From: Psychromonas marina
GTDB lineage: Bacteria; Pseudomonadota; Gammaproteobacteria; Enterobacterales; Psychromonadaceae
Assembly: GCF_030161115.1 (NCBI RefSeq)
Contig: NZ_BSPQ01000009.1
Coordinates: 1-64,000, forward strand
Direction of reading: 5' to 3'
DNA: 64,000 nucleotides
Below are positions 45,375 through 54,531 of this stretch, piece by piece. Below the pieces are notes generated by a model, which saw only the letters and a program-made list of their open reading frames with translations, was not told where the DNA came from and made no database searches. How positions within the stretch are numbered: position 1 is the stretch's first letter; each line of letters starts with the position of its first letter. Both the position numbers and the translations under genes were made by a program.

Positions 45375-45410
45375 AATAACAATAACAATAACAATAACAA
45401 TAACAATAAA
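45375..45410 (+). repeat. AATAAC hexanucleotide microsatellite in the blc leader
   Basis: Five perfect AATAAC units plus a sixth with one change (AATAAA) run uninterrupted, ending four bases before the AAGGA ribosome site of the lipocalin gene. Copy-number slippage here would alter promoter or leader spacing rather than the reading frame. Confidence 0.9.
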
Positions 45411-45424
45411 AATAAGGAATATTA

Positions 45425-45994
45425 ATGAACAACTTAATGGACAATGTGAAAACGATGTACAGAGTGATCAGAAACAACATTAAAATGACGACGGCGTTAC
45501 TACTCACGTCATTATTGTTATCTGGTTGTACCGGTATGCCTAAAACCGTTAAGCCTGTTGACGATTTCGAACTACAACGTTATTTAGGTAAGTGGTACGA
45601 GATTGCGCGTTTGGACCACTCCTTTGAAAGAGGCATGAATCAAGTGAGTGCCACATACAGCTTACAAGAGGATGGTGGTGTAAAAGTGGTTAATCGCGGT
45701 TTTTCTGAAATCAAAAACGAATGGAAAGAAGCGCAGGGTAAAGCCTATTTTGTCGATAAGGATAACGAAGGTTATCTGAAAGTTTCTTTCTTTGGTCCTT
45801 TTTACGGAGCTTATGTAATTTTTGAATTAGAATATGAGAATTATCAATACGCTTTTGTTTCAGGACCAAATGTTGATTACTTATGGTTGCTGGCCAGAAC
45901 GCCGACTGTGCCACAAGCCGTCATTGATAAGTTTATGACGATGTCTAAAGCACGAGGGTTTGATACAGATAACATTATTTTTGTAGAACAATAA
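45425..45994 (+). CDS. blc: Outer-membrane lipocalin Blc
   Basis: Bacterial lipocalin lipoprotein that binds lipids at the outer membrane. 189 residues. The hydrophobic signal ends with the lipobox L-L-S-G-C, so the Cys near residue 35 should be acylated. The lipocalin signature is L-G-K-W-Y-E-I-A-R-L-D, followed by barrel strands including G-P-F-Y-G-A-Y-V-I-F-E-L. The start at ATG 45425 has AAGGA upstream, but it gives an unusually long n-region; inner ATGs at 45440, 45455 and 45485 are alternatives. Confidence 0.93.
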   Translation: MNNLMDNVKTMYRVIRNNIKMTTALLLTSLLLSGCTGMPKTVKPVDDFELQRYLGKWYEIARLDHSFERGMNQVSATYSLQEDGGVKVVNRGFSEIKNEWKEAQGKAYFVDKDNEGYLKVSFFGPFYGAYVIFELEYENYQYAFVSGPNVDYLWLLARTPTVPQAVIDKFMTMSKARGFDTDNIIFVEQ

Positions 45995-46000
45995 AAATTT

Positions 46001-46042
46001 AACCGCAATGCGATTTTCGCATTGCGGCATTCCTACCCTACA
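46001..46042 (-). repeat. REP-like palindrome after blc
   Basis: On the minus strand it reads TGTAGG, then GTAGGAATG, then the stem CCGCAATGCG / CGCATTGCGG with a 5-nt AT loop. The GTAGG head plus palindromic body resembles the element after pfaD. It could also serve as the blc transcript end, although the + strand lacks a T-run. Confidence 0.55.
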
Positions 46043-46143
46043 CTGTGATTGTTTCAACGTAGATTGTACTATTTACTAAATATAAAGGTAATTTGTCTAG
46101 AATAACGATAGAATCCCCCCCTTATTCTAAAGGACATCTTATT

Positions 46144-46599
46144 GTGACAGACCCTGTATCGCCTAAAGCTAAAAAAACGCCCAATCCATTGTACGGATTA
46201 AAACTCGATCAACTACTTACCGATATCTCCGATTGTTATGGTTGGGAAACCCTTGCAGAAGTATTAAATATCGAGCGTTTTCAATTTCACACTGGTTTAA
46301 AGTCAACCATGAAGTTTCTTCGCAATCATGAGTGGGCAAAAGAAAAAGTCGAAAACTGTTATCTTTACATGTTTAAAAACTACCCTTGGCCAGACGATAA
46401 ACAGTTAATGATTCCTCCCCGTGACCGATCTTCATTAGGTGAGCCATTAGGCATTCTGCCTGCTGAGATTACTGAGCTAACCAGCAAAATGATTGATCAT
46501 GCATCAACTATGCGCAGTGGCGGTAAAAAGAACAATACAACTGATAGTTGGGCTAAAGAAGAGCCTGAATATGATCCAGCTAATCCATGGAATAAATAA
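46144..46599 (+). CDS. VF530-family (DUF2132) DNA-binding protein, paralogue
   Basis: Second VF530-like protein of the window, 151 residues from GTG 46144 (AAAGGA at 46129-46134). A TTG at 46093 with its own AAAGG is an alternative start. The domain reads N-P-L-Y-G-L, L-T-D-I-S-D-C-Y-G-W, G-L-K-S-T-M-K-F-L-R-N-H-E-W-A-K-E-K-V-E. As in the copy at 20685-21269, an extra C-terminal region follows and ends E-Y-D-P-A-N-P-W-N-K. yaeQ starts 2 bp after the stop, so the two are coupled. Confidence 0.82.
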   Translation: MTDPVSPKAKKTPNPLYGLKLDQLLTDISDCYGWETLAEVLNIERFQFHTGLKSTMKFLRNHEWAKEKVENCYLYMFKNYPWPDDKQLMIPPRDRSSLGEPLGILPAEITELTSKMIDHASTMRSGGKKNNTTDSWAKEEPEYDPANPWNK

Positions 46600-46601
46600 T
46601 A

Positions 46602-47156
46602 ATGGCGTTAAAACCAACAATTTTCAAAATGAACGTAAACCGCTCAGATCTTAATAACGACGTTTATGATGCGTTTAGTTTAACCGTTGCCCAGCATCCT
46701 TCGGAAACAACAGAACGCATGATGGCACGTGTGATTGCCTTATGTTTACACTCTCAACAGGAATTTATCACCTTTACTAAAGGGCTTTCTAACGTTGATG
46801 AACCTGATATTTGGGCTAAAAGTTTATCCGATGAATTTTTGTTATGGATTGATATGGGCGAACCTGCGTTTGATCGTATCAAGAAAGCCAGTCGTGTTGC
46901 TAAATCAGCGTGTGTTTATAGCTTCAACAGCAAATCAGATGTTTGGTGGAGACAGGGCGAAGCTGAGTTTTCTACGTTGAAGAACTTATCGGTATACCAA
47001 TTTCAATTTGAGCAAATTCAACAACTTGCTAAACTTGTTAAACGTACCATGGAGCTATCTATTACTATTTCTGGCGAGTCAACTTATGTTGCGACAGAAC
47101 TAGGAGAGTGTGAAGTAAACCACACTGTTTTACAGCAATCACAATTGGCGCTATAA
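46602..47156 (+). CDS. yaeQ: YaeQ-family protein
   Basis: 184 residues, matching the YaeQ family, whose fold resembles PD-(D/E)XK nucleases but whose role is unsettled. Recognisable blocks: the N-terminal F-K-M-N-V-N-R-S-D, A-Q-H-P-S-E-T-T-E-R-M-M-A-R, W-I-D-M-G-E-P-A-F-D-R-I-K-K-A-S-R, and the C-terminal I-S-G-E-S-T-Y-V. It begins 2 bp after the VF530 paralogue and lies 40 bp before thiI. Confidence 0.92.
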   Translation: MALKPTIFKMNVNRSDLNNDVYDAFSLTVAQHPSETTERMMARVIALCLHSQQEFITFTKGLSNVDEPDIWAKSLSDEFLLWIDMGEPAFDRIKKASRVAKSACVYSFNSKSDVWWRQGEAEFSTLKNLSVYQFQFEQIQQLAKLVKRTMELSITISGESTYVATELGECEVNHTVLQQSQLAL

Positions 47157-47196
47157 TCCGCCTCCTTATTCTACTCAACCAATACAGTGAACTAAC

Positions 47197-48651
47197 ATGA
47201 AATTTATTGTCAAACTTTTCCCTGAAATCATGATGAAAAGTAAACCTGTGCGTAAACGTTTTAGCAAAATGCTACAGGGAAATATCCGCAACATACTTCG
47301 TAACTACGATGAAGATGTAAAGGTTATTTTAGAGTGGGATAAGATTGTTGTTCGCACTGATAACAACAGTGCTGAAAACAAAGCAACCATCATTCAAATG
47401 TTGTCTAGTACACCGGGTATTGCGCACTTTTTAGAAGTGAACGAAACTGAGTTTACCGATTTACATGATGCCTATGAGCAAACTAAACTGCGCGTAGCCG
47501 ATACCTTAGAGGGTAAAACCTTTTGTGTTCGTGTTAAACGTATTGGTAAGCATGAGTTTTCATCGATTGAAGCTGAGCGTTATATTGGTGGTGGTCTGAA
47601 CCAAAATACCGGTGCAATTGGCGTTAAGCTGAAAGGCATGGATATTACCGTACAGCTTGAAATTAATAACGACAAACTGTTCTTTATCGATAAGCGTCAT
47701 CCTGGTTTAGGTGGATTCCCACTAGGTTCTCAAGAATCTGTATTATCACTTATTTCTGGTGGTTTTGATTCAGGTGTATCAAGTTACCAGTTTATTAAAC
47801 GTGGCTCTCGCGTACATTATTGTTTCTTTAATCTTGGTGGCGCAGCCCATGAGATTGGCGTTAAGCAAGTTGCATATCGTTTATGGGAACGTTTTGGCGC
47901 ATCACATCGCGTGAAATTTGTGTCTATTCCTTTTGAACCTGTTGTGGCAGAAATCTTAGAGAAAGTAGATAACGGTCAAATGGGCGTGGTATTAAAACGT
48001 ATGATGATGCGTGCCGGTGCATTAGTGGCTGAACGTTTAGCGGTAGAAGCATTAGTAACCGGTGAAGCATTAGGTCAAGTTTCTAGTCAAACGCTACGTA
48101 ACTTATCAGTGATCGACAAAGTAACCGACATGCTTATTTTACGTCCGTTAATCGTGACTGATAAGCAAGATATCATTGATTGTGCACGACAAATTGGTAC
48201 TGCTGAACTTTCTGAAACCATTCCTGAATACTGTGGTGTTATTTCACAACGTCCGACGGTTAAAGCGGTAATGAAGAAAATCGAAAAAGAGGAAGCAAAA
48301 TTTGATCTTTCTCTGATCGAGCAGGTGGTATTAAGCGCTGACGTATTAGACATTAAAGATATCGCTAAAGCAGCACATGAAGAAGTTGCTGAGGTTGATT
48401 CTGTTTCTGAATTTACTGAAAATGACGTTATCTTAGATATTCGCTCTCCAGAAGAGGAAGAGGAATCGCCACTTGTGGTTGAAGGTGTCGAGGTTGAACA
48501 TATTGCATTTTTCAAATTAGCGACTCAATTTGAAAAACTACCACAAGATAAAACCTATCTTCTTTATTGTGACCGAGGCGTTATGAGTCAGTTACAAGCA
48601 CTGTACTTAAAAGAAGCTGGATTTACTAACGTTAAGGTATATCGTCCATAA
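47197..48651 (+). CDS. thiI: ThiI, tRNA 4-thiouridine / thiazole sulfurtransferase
   Basis: Makes 4-thiouridine at position 8 of tRNA and supplies sulfur for the thiamine thiazole. 484 residues: N-terminal ferredoxin-like and THUMP domains (~1-165), PP-loop ATPase with [10 protein letters not shown] (near residue 185), and a C-terminal rhodanese domain (~390-484) with the active-site Cys in [10 protein letters not shown]. The rhodanese extension is the full-length gammaproteobacterial form. It ends in a terminator about 75 bp downstream. Confidence 0.96.
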   Translation: MKFIVKLFPEIMMKSKPVRKRFSKMLQGNIRNILRNYDEDVKVILEWDKIVVRTDNNSAENKATIIQMLSSTPGIAHFLEVNETEFTDLHDAYEQTKLRVADTLEGKTFCVRVKRIGKHEFSSIEAERYIGGGLNQNTGAIGVKLKGMDITVQLEINNDKLFFIDKRHPGLGGFPLGSQESVLSLISGGFDSGVSSYQFIKRGSRVHYCFFNLGGAAHEIGVKQVAYRLWERFGASHRVKFVSIPFEPVVAEILEKVDNGQMGVVLKRMMMRAGALVAERLAVEALVTGEALGQVSSQTLRNLSVIDKVTDMLILRPLIVTDKQDIIDCARQIGTAELSETIPEYCGVISQRPTVKAVMKKIEKEEAKFDLSLIEQVVLSADVLDIKDIAKAAHEEVAEVDSVSEFTENDVILDIRSPEEEEESPLVVEGVEVEHIAFFKLATQFEKLPQDKTYLLYCDRGVMSQLQALYLKEAGFTNVKVYRP

Positions 48652-48723
48652 ACCTTTAACTATTAAAGAAAAATGAGTGAAATGTAGGCTGACTATATTT
48701 TATTCATTTAAGTTTATGTTCAC

Positions 48724-48752
48724 AAAAACGGCGCTAAATGCGCCGTTTTTTT
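48724..48752 (+). terminator. thiI terminator
   Basis: AAAACGGCGC, loop taaat, GCGCCGTTTTTTT: a GC-rich stem with a seven-T run. Confidence 0.93.
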
Positions 48753-48874
48753 ATACTTTGGTGGTGGTGATTCACAGTTTCAAACGCTTTGAATATCTCT
48801 TTTCAGCACTGCGTCGTATTCTTGGGCTAACCAAAGTATTGGTAAGTCATTTAAACAACGAGAAGGATATAGAT

Positions 48875-49057
48875 ATGCCACAACCTACAGAAACGTATAA
48901 ATTAATTACTGGTAAAGATGACTCAGAGTTTTGCGTGCGTATTACCAAATTACTTGCAGAAGGTTATGAGTTATATAGTTCACCATCAATTGCATTTAAT
49001 GGTGAGCATATGGTCGTTGCACAGGCTGTTGTTAAGCAAGAATCTCAATTGGTATAA
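48875..49057 (+). CDS. DUF1737-family small protein
   Basis: 60 residues from ATG 48875, preceded by AGAAGGA at 48861-48867; a longer in-frame reading from 48677 runs through the thiI terminator and is rejected. The sequence T-Y-K-L-I-T-G-K-D-D, L-L-A-E-G-Y-E-L-Y-S-S-P-S and V-A-Q-A-V-V-K matches DUF1737 proteins, which are small and uncharacterised. It has its own terminator. Confidence 0.85.
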   Translation: MPQPTETYKLITGKDDSEFCVRITKLLAEGYELYSSPSIAFNGEHMVVAQAVVKQESQLV

Positions 49058-49065
49058 CTATCTAC

Positions 49066-49098
49066 AACGGTTACAGTGAAAGCGTAACCGTTTTATTT
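49066..49098 (+). terminator. Terminator after the DUF1737 gene
   Basis: AACGGTTAC, nine-base loop, GTAACCGTTTTATTT: a 9-bp stem and imperfect T-run. Confidence 0.85.
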
Positions 49099-49122
49099 CA
49101 ACCCCTTCCATTTATGTCGTCT

Positions 49123-49905
49123 TTAAAGAAAACTCTTAATCCAATTTTGTAATGCACCGATATACTCATGCCAAGCCGTTTTACTTTTGTATAAGTAATA
49201 TGAATTGGGGATATAATAAGAACTTGGTGTTTCACCCAGTCTATTTTTAGCTAAGTAGTTTGTTGGTGCGGCAGTCGGCGCGGTGCCATATTTATAAAAC
49301 AAGTTTAATGCTCTGTCCATATGCGTTGCAGAAGTGACTAACACCGATTTTTTGCCACGAATTATGTGCGACATCTTTTTCGCTTCATCATCGGTATCTA
49401 AGTTATTATCTAGCTTCATTATTTGTCTCGCTGGTATTCCCATCACAATCGCCATCTCTTGCATCATCTGCGCATGTGACTTTATATCACCAAAATTGGC
49501 ACCAGAAACAACCAGTGTTGCATTGCGGTTCGCTTGGAATAAACGTAACGCTTCCAAAAATCGACTGTTTGCAACAGCGGAAAGTTGACTATTAACCGGA
49601 AGACTTGGATCAGCAATCCCCCCAGAGCCAAGCAGTAAAATATAATCAAAATTTTGCGCTGCATTGTGCTGCAAAATTGGCAGGTGTTTACGTTCAACAT
49701 GATGCGCCAAACGTTCAGAGACTGGCATCAAGCTAAGCAGGAAAATAAAAGCAAAGCTGAACAGCAATAATAGCTTTGCAGTTTTTTGTTTTTGGGTAAA
49801 AAAGAGTAGAATTAATGCGATTAAAAAAACACTGAGAAACAGAGGCAGTGGCATTAATAATCCACCAATCCATTTTTTTGCTAAAAATAACATAGTACTA
49901 TCCAT
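49123..49905 (-). CDS. YdcF/ElyC-family (DUF218) envelope protein
   Basis: 260 residues. Two N-terminal hydrophobic helices (~12-35 and ~43-62) anchor a DUF218 domain that starts with Y-I-L-L-L-G-S-G-G and includes S-R-F-L-E-A-L-R-L-F, L-V-V-S-G-A-N and V-T-S-A-T-H-M-D-R-A. Size and topology fit ElyC, which is linked to envelope and peptidoglycan precursor metabolism in E. coli, but SanA/YdcF relatives cannot be excluded. An internal ATG four codons in is an equally plausible start; neither has a strong ribosome site. Confidence 0.82.
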   Translation of the reverse strand: MDSTMLFLAKKWIGGLLMPLPLFLSVFLIALILLFFTQKQKTAKLLLLFSFAFIFLLSLMPVSERLAHHVERKHLPILQHNAAQNFDYILLLGSGGIADPSLPVNSQLSAVANSRFLEALRLFQANRNATLVVSGANFGDIKSHAQMMQEMAIVMGIPARQIMKLDNNLDTDDEAKKMSHIIRGKKSVLVTSATHMDRALNLFYKYGTAPTAAPTNYLAKNRLGETPSSYYIPNSYYLYKSKTAWHEYIGALQNWIKSFL

Positions 49906-50118
49906 TACTTAGAAATAAGTTTGGATTCTAACACCTTCGCAAAAGAGCACCAGTTGAGCACGAGTAATTTTGTTGCTACAGCACAAAAAAGGTACATTTG
50001 ATTTATGGTGAAGGAAAATACTGTTACTCTATTGTAAGTGCGAAGTGGAATAATGGCATATACAGGGTTTTACTGATGATATCGGGAATTCACTACATTT
50101 AAAGATTAAGGTCAGCAC

Positions 50119-50343
50119 GTGAAACACTATTACTTTCGTTTAAATATAACTTATCAAGCCTTTGAACAGCTCTATCGTACACCTAATACTGTGGTCAAAG
50201 TACGCGAAGAAAACGGCGCAATGTTACAAATGCCAGCGATGCGCTTAGTGCCATTTTTCTCTCAGTTGGGGGTAAGAGGGCGTTTTGAATTAACACTTGA
50301 TGACAATAATAAATTTCAGAAATTGCAGCAGTTAAGTGCATAG
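50119..50343 (+). CDS. DUF2835-family small protein
   Basis: 74 residues from GTG 50119 with AAGG at 50108-50111. Y-Y-F-R-L-N-I-T-Y at the N-terminus, M-P-A-M-R-L-V-P-F-F in the middle and G-R-F-E-L-T-L-D-D-N-N-K-F at the C-terminus match the DUF2835 family of gammaproteobacterial unknowns. No signal peptide or membrane helix is seen. It is convergent with pykA. Confidence 0.87.
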   Translation: MKHYYFRLNITYQAFEQLYRTPNTVVKVREENGAMLQMPAMRLVPFFSQLGVRGRFELTLDDNNKFQKLQQLSA

Positions 50344-50359
50344 TTACGTTTTATAGGCA

Positions 50360-50394
50360 AAAAAAAGTCTAGGGTAAAGGGGATCCTAGACTTG
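50360..50394 (-). terminator. pykA terminator (minus strand)
   Basis: On the minus strand AAGTCTAGG, loop, CCTAGACTTTTTTTT: a 9-bp stem followed by an eight-T run, about 155 bp after the pykA stop. A second, imperfect hairpin (ACTAAAAAGGATC versus GATCCTCTTTAGT) lies nearer pykA at about 50508-50535. Confidence 0.8.
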
Positions 50395-50550
50395 GGAAAA
50401 AGGTGATTTCTAATAAGGAATAAATACCTTGAACACCATTTAGTCTAGACATTAAAATGTAAATTACCAATGCGTTGCATAAATATTAAAATCAACCTTT
50501 TATGAATACTAAAAAGGATCAAAGGATCCTCTTTAGTAGCGCTTAACTGC

Positions 50551-51984
50551 TTAGCTCACTTCCACAATTTTACAGGTATTAGTAAAGCCTGCTCCGTTGC
50601 TATCACCATGGGTAATAAGAATACGATCATCAACATTTATTAAGCCTTGTGCTTTTAATGTTTCAATCGCATTTTTAATAAATTCAACACTATCAGTTGT
50701 AGTCGAGTTAAATTTAATCGGCGTAACACCACGGTAAAGTGCACAATAGTTAAGTGTTTGTTGATTACTTGAAAGTGCATAGATTGGTAAGCCAGAGCTT
50801 AAGCGTGACATCAATAGCGGGGTGGTTCCCGACTCTGTTAATGCAACAATCGCTTTTACACCTACCGTATGGTTTGCTGCAAACATGGTTGTCATTGCTA
50901 ATGCTTCGCCTGGATCGTCGAAGGTATAGTTGATACGGTGATTTGAAACGTTAATGCTCGGGTGCTTTTCAGCGCCGACACACACTTCACTCATCGCTTT
51001 CACCGTTTCAACTGGGTAATCACCTGCCGCAGTTTCACCAGAAAGCATTACTGCATCAGTACCATCTAACACGGCATTGGCAACATCCATTACTTCAGCA
51101 CGTGTTGGCATGGGTGCACTGATCATCGATTCCATCATCTGTGTTGCTGTGATAACCACACGGTTTAAACGGCGTGCCGTACGAATCATATTTTTTTGTA
51201 CGCCGACTAAGCGTGCATCGCCAATTTCAACACCTAAATCACCACGTGCAACCATCACAACGTCTGATGCAAGAATGATATCTTCTAACGCTTCTTCCGT
51301 TTCAACGGCTTCAGCACGCTCAACTTTAGCAACGATTTTTGCAAAACAGCCTGCTTCACGTGCAAGTTTACGCGCGTAATGAAGATCTTCACCCTTACGT
51401 GGGAAAGAGACCGCTAAGTAGTCACACTTAATTTCAGCAGCAGTGATAATATCGCGCTTATCTTTATCTGTTAAGGCAGGCGCAGAAAGGCCGCCACCTT
51501 TTAAGTTGATACCTTTATTATTTGAAAGAGGGCCACCGATAGTCACTATCGTATGTACTTTGTTACCTTCAACAAAATCAACTTCCATCTGTACACGACC
51601 ATCATCAAGCAATAACAGATCGCCTTGTTTAACCTCTTGTGGCAGTGTTTTGTAATCAAGACCAACGGCTTGTTGCGTGCCTTGTCCTTTTTCTAAATCA
51701 CTATCGAGTACAAAGAGATCACCAACAGCTAATTGAATTTTGTTATCTTTGAACGTTGAAACACGAATTTTAGGTCCTTGCAGATCGCCCATAATAGCGA
51801 CTTCTTTACCTAAACGTGCTGCAATTTCACGTACATCATTCGCACGTTTAATATGATCGACCGCTTCGCCATGTGAAAAGTTCATGCGCACCATATTGGC
51901 GCCTGCAGCAATAATTTGCTCGAGGTTATCACCTTTATCTGTTGCAGGACCTAGTGTTGTAACAATTTTAGTACGTCTAATCAT
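50551..51984 (-). CDS. pykA: Pyruvate kinase (PykA type)
   Basis: Converts phosphoenolpyruvate and ADP to pyruvate and ATP. 477 residues. It starts [13 protein letters not shown] and has [24 protein letters not shown], the catalytic-Lys region I-V-A-K-V-E-R, and [10 protein letters not shown]. Overall it is closer to E. coli PykA (the AMP-activated form) than to PykF. The regulator gene hexR lies upstream in the same direction, separated by ~230 bp. Confidence 0.95.
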   Translation of the reverse strand: MIRRTKIVTTLGPATDKGDNLEQIIAAGANMVRMNFSHGEAVDHIKRANDVREIAARLGKEVAIMGDLQGPKIRVSTFKDNKIQLAVGDLFVLDSDLEKGQGTQQAVGLDYKTLPQEVKQGDLLLLDDGRVQMEVDFVEGNKVHTIVTIGGPLSNNKGINLKGGGLSAPALTDKDKRDIITAAEIKCDYLAVSFPRKGEDLHYARKLAREAGCFAKIVAKVERAEAVETEEALEDIILASDVVMVARGDLGVEIGDARLVGVQKNMIRTARRLNRVVITATQMMESMISAPMPTRAEVMDVANAVLDGTDAVMLSGETAAGDYPVETVKAMSEVCVGAEKHPSINVSNHRINYTFDDPGEALAMTTMFAANHTVGVKAIVALTESGTTPLLMSRLSSGLPIYALSSNQQTLNYCALYRGVTPIKFNSTTTDSVEFIKNAIETLKAQGLINVDDRILITHGDSNGAGFTNTCKIVEVS

Positions 51985-52213
51985 TTAATGTTCCTTCATA
52001 AGTTGAGTGTAATAGTATGATTAAATGGAATTATACCAAAAAAATTATAAAAATATCATTATTAAATAGAGGGAAATGACTGATGGCTGCATAAGTTTTA
52101 AAAGACAAAGCTATTTTAATGTAATGCTAGCGAGAGCAGATTAACGGCGTTAATCTCTCGACGGGTGTCAACTCTCGCTTTGTTACGTTTAATGTACGTA
52201 TTGTTATCTGTTA

Positions 52214-53074
52214 TTACTCAACATCACCAGCAAACTTAGTATAACGAGATTCTTGAATCTCTTGCTTAACGCGTTTCAAGTTATCTCTAAACTTAGGACC
52301 ACGACGTAATGTAAAGCCGGTTGCTAACACATCGATCAAAACCAGTTGTGCAATACGTGATGCCATTGGCATATAAATATCCGTATCTTCAGGTACGCCC
52401 ATCGATAACACCAAGTTACTTTGCTCAGCAAGTGGTGAGTTAAGCGCAGTTAAGGCGATCACAAAAGCATCGTTCTCACGTGCTAGGCTAGCCACTTCAA
52501 CCAGTGCCTTAGTTCGACCCGTATGCGAGATAAGGACAATCACATCACCTTCACCGCTATTAATACAACTCATCTTTTGCATCACGATATCGTCGAAACA
52601 TGAAACAGGAATATTAAAACGGAAGAATTTATTAAGTGCATCATGGGCAACACTTGATGAAGCACCTAAACCAAAAAAAGAGATTTTTTTAGCTTGCGTA
52701 AGCACATCAACAGCTCGATTGATTAAATTAACATCAAGCGAATTTTTGGCAACATCTAAACAGGCCATCGTGGATTCAAAAATCTTAGACGTGTAAGCAT
52801 CTGGCCCATCATCTTCATTGACGTTGCGATTCACATAAGGCGTACCATTAGCCAGACTTTGGGCTAAGTGTAACTTAAAGTCAGGAAAACCCTTTGTCTC
52901 TAAACGTCGACAAAAACGATTCACGGTTGGTTCGCTCACTTCTGCCATTCTTGCAAGGGTCGCAATGCTCGAATGAATAGCAACTTGAGGTGCAGCGATG
53001 ATAACTTCGGCAACTTTTCTTTCAGATTTGCTGAACGTATCAATATTTTTCTGTATTAACTCTAAAGTATTCAT
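52214..53074 (-). CDS. hexR: HexR, RpiR-family regulator of central carbon metabolism
   Basis: Represses or activates glycolytic, Entner-Doudoroff and gluconeogenic genes in response to KDPG. 286 residues from ATG 53072-53074, which aligns with the start of E. coli HexR (M-N-T-L-E-L-I-Q); a 10-residue upstream extension is less likely. The N-terminal HTH contains S-E-P-T-V-N-R-F-C-R-R-L, and the SIS sugar-phosphate domain has F-F-G-L-G-A-S-S-S-V-A and V-L-I-S-H-T-G-R-T-K. It is divergent from glk, with three HexR-like boxes between. A hairpin (AGATTAAC-GGC-GTTAATCT, about 52138-52156) lies after the stop but lacks a T-run. Confidence 0.95.
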   Translation of the reverse strand: MNTLELIQKNIDTFSKSERKVAEVIIAAPQVAIHSSIATLARMAEVSEPTVNRFCRRLETKGFPDFKLHLAQSLANGTPYVNRNVNEDDGPDAYTSKIFESTMACLDVAKNSLDVNLINRAVDVLTQAKKISFFGLGASSSVAHDALNKFFRFNIPVSCFDDIVMQKMSCINSGEGDVIVLISHTGRTKALVEVASLARENDAFVIALTALNSPLAEQSNLVLSMGVPEDTDIYMPMASRIAQLVLIDVLATGFTLRRGPKFRDNLKRVKQEIQESRYTKFAGDVE

Positions 53075-53187
53075 ATCTACTCTACTATAAATTGTTTTTT
53101 TCACTTAAAATAGTGGGATTAATTTGCGCATTTGAACAATGTAAACTAATGATAAAAATACGTTTTTGGGAGCATTTGAAATGCATC

Positions 53188-53316
53188 TGTAAATATATTA
53201 CATAATATTACATGATAAAGCATTAATCCTCATTTATCATAAACAAATGCCACATTACTGTTATTTTATTACAGATAAAAAGCGTGCTAGATCAATAAAT
53301 CTGTATTTTAATTACA
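53188..53316 (+). promoter_or_regulatory. Three HexR-like operator boxes between hexR and glk
   Basis: Three 15-bp near-palindromes fit the known HexR consensus TGTAATTNNATTACA: TGTAAATATATTACA (53188-53202), TGTTATTTTATTACA (53259-53273) and TGTATTTTAATTACA (53302-53316). The last lies 46 bp before the glk ATG. Their placement suggests HexR controls both itself and glk. Confidence 0.7.
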
Positions 53317-53362
53317 GTAATGAAGAAAATCATTATCAATTAACTTAAATAAAGGAAGAAAT

Positions 53363-54325
53363 ATGTTATCAGTAGTGGCCGATATTGGCGGAACAAATAT
53401 CCGTTTAGCGGTTTGTTGTAATAAGACTGGGGAAACGAGTCAGTTACTAACTTATGCGTGTGCTGAATTCGAAACGTTAGATGCAGCAATTCTTGAATAC
53501 TTTTCAACGCTTTCTGAGCCTGTTACATCAGTTTGTCTTGGTATTGCTTGTCCTGTTGAGGGCGATTTTGTTGCAATGACTAATTTAAGTTGGAAATTTT
53601 CTCAACTAGAATTAAAGGCAACACTAAACGTTGAGCACCTATTTGTTATCAATGACTATACTGCTATCTCTTTAGCGGTACCGTTTTTAACGGATAACGA
53701 CAAAATCCAAGTTGGACAAGGCGAAGCTAAAAAACACGGTGTCACTGCTGTGTTTGGTCCTGGTACTGGTTTAGGTGTTTCTCATATCATCTACAATGGC
53801 CAAAAATGGGTAAGTCTTGACGGTGAGGGTGGACACGTTAGTTTCGCACCGAATACTCGTGAGCAGTCTGATATTTTACTGTCATTACAAGAACAGTTTG
53901 GTCATGTTTCAGGTGAACGCCTACTTTCTGGTCAAGGTCTAGTTAACATTTATCAAGCTTTGTGTCGTATCAATGATAAACCGATTGAATTTAAAGAGCC
54001 TAAAGAAGTAACAGCAGCTGGCATTGATAATACCTGCGCACTAGCAAACAGAAGCTTACACGTTTTCTGTGAAGCGATGGGCGGCTTTGGTGGTAACTTG
54101 GCACTTAACTTAGATTGTACTGGTGGTGTTTACATCGCTGGCGGTATTGTGCCACGTTTCGTTGAGTTCTTCGAAAACAGCAAATTCCGTGCATTCTTTG
54201 AAGAAAAAGGGCGTTTCCAATCGTACCTTGCAACGGTTCCTACTTACCTAATTACCCATGATAATCCTGGTTTAGTTGGTGCAACAGTGCATCTTCGCCA
54301 AGAATTAGGTCTTATTACTGAATAA
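53363..54325 (+). CDS. glk: Glucokinase
   Basis: ATP-dependent glucose phosphorylation, cytosolic; 320 residues as in E. coli Glk. The phosphate-binding motif D-I-G-G-T-N-I-R-L-A is at the N-terminus, followed by the substrate-site F-V-I-N-D-Y-T-A, G-P-G-T-G-L-G-V, E-G-G-H-V-S-F-A-P, and G-G-V-Y-I-A-G-G-I-V-P-R. GGAAG lies before the ATG. It is divergent from hexR and preceded by HexR-like boxes. Confidence 0.95.
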   Translation: MLSVVADIGGTNIRLAVCCNKTGETSQLLTYACAEFETLDAAILEYFSTLSEPVTSVCLGIACPVEGDFVAMTNLSWKFSQLELKATLNVEHLFVINDYTAISLAVPFLTDNDKIQVGQGEAKKHGVTAVFGPGTGLGVSHIIYNGQKWVSLDGEGGHVSFAPNTREQSDILLSLQEQFGHVSGERLLSGQGLVNIYQALCRINDKPIEFKEPKEVTAAGIDNTCALANRSLHVFCEAMGGFGGNLALNLDCTGGVYIAGGIVPRFVEFFENSKFRAFFEEKGRFQSYLATVPTYLITHDNPGLVGATVHLRQELGLITE

Positions 54326-54410
54326 ATAGCTAAAAATTGCGATTAGTGGTTGATTTAATGAGGGGAGTTATCTATCATGCGCTCCGCTTAGCAAGATTAG
54401 CTTCGCAATT

Positions 54411-54498
54411 GGTGACGTGTCCGAGTGGCTGAAGGAGCACGCCTGGAAAGCGTGTAAAGGGCAACCTTTCGAGAGTTCGAATCTCTCCGTCACCGCCA
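54411..54498 (+). tRNA. tRNA-Ser (GGA)
   Basis: An 88-nt tRNA with encoded CCA. The acceptor stem GGTGACG pairs with CGTCACC (54488-54494), followed by discriminator G and CCA at 54496-54498. The anticodon loop C-T-G-G-A-A-A places GGA at 54445-54447; a long class II variable arm follows, then G-T-T-C-G-A-A-T-C in the T arm. It reads UCC/UCU codons. Confidence 0.96.
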
Positions 54499-54504
54499 CA
54501 TTCT

Positions 54505-54531
54505 AAGAGGCTGATTTATCAGCCTCTTTAC
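54505..54531 (+). terminator. tRNA-Ser terminator
   Basis: AGAGGCTGA, loop tttа-like AT bases, TCAGCCTCTTTA: a 9-bp stem seven bases after the tRNA CCA end. Confidence 0.85.

Noticed and set aside
48677-48874. N-terminal extension of the DUF1737 protein.
   Set aside because: It crosses the thiI terminator; ATG 48875 has a strong AGAAGGA site and matches the family length.
52009-52030. Possible HexR box upstream of pykA (TGTAATAGTATGATTA).
   Set aside because: Only the left half-site matches; the right half departs from ATTACA.
52130-52161. Hairpin after hexR considered as its terminator.
   Set aside because: The stem is good, but neither strand has a T-run; it is noted only in the hexR entry.
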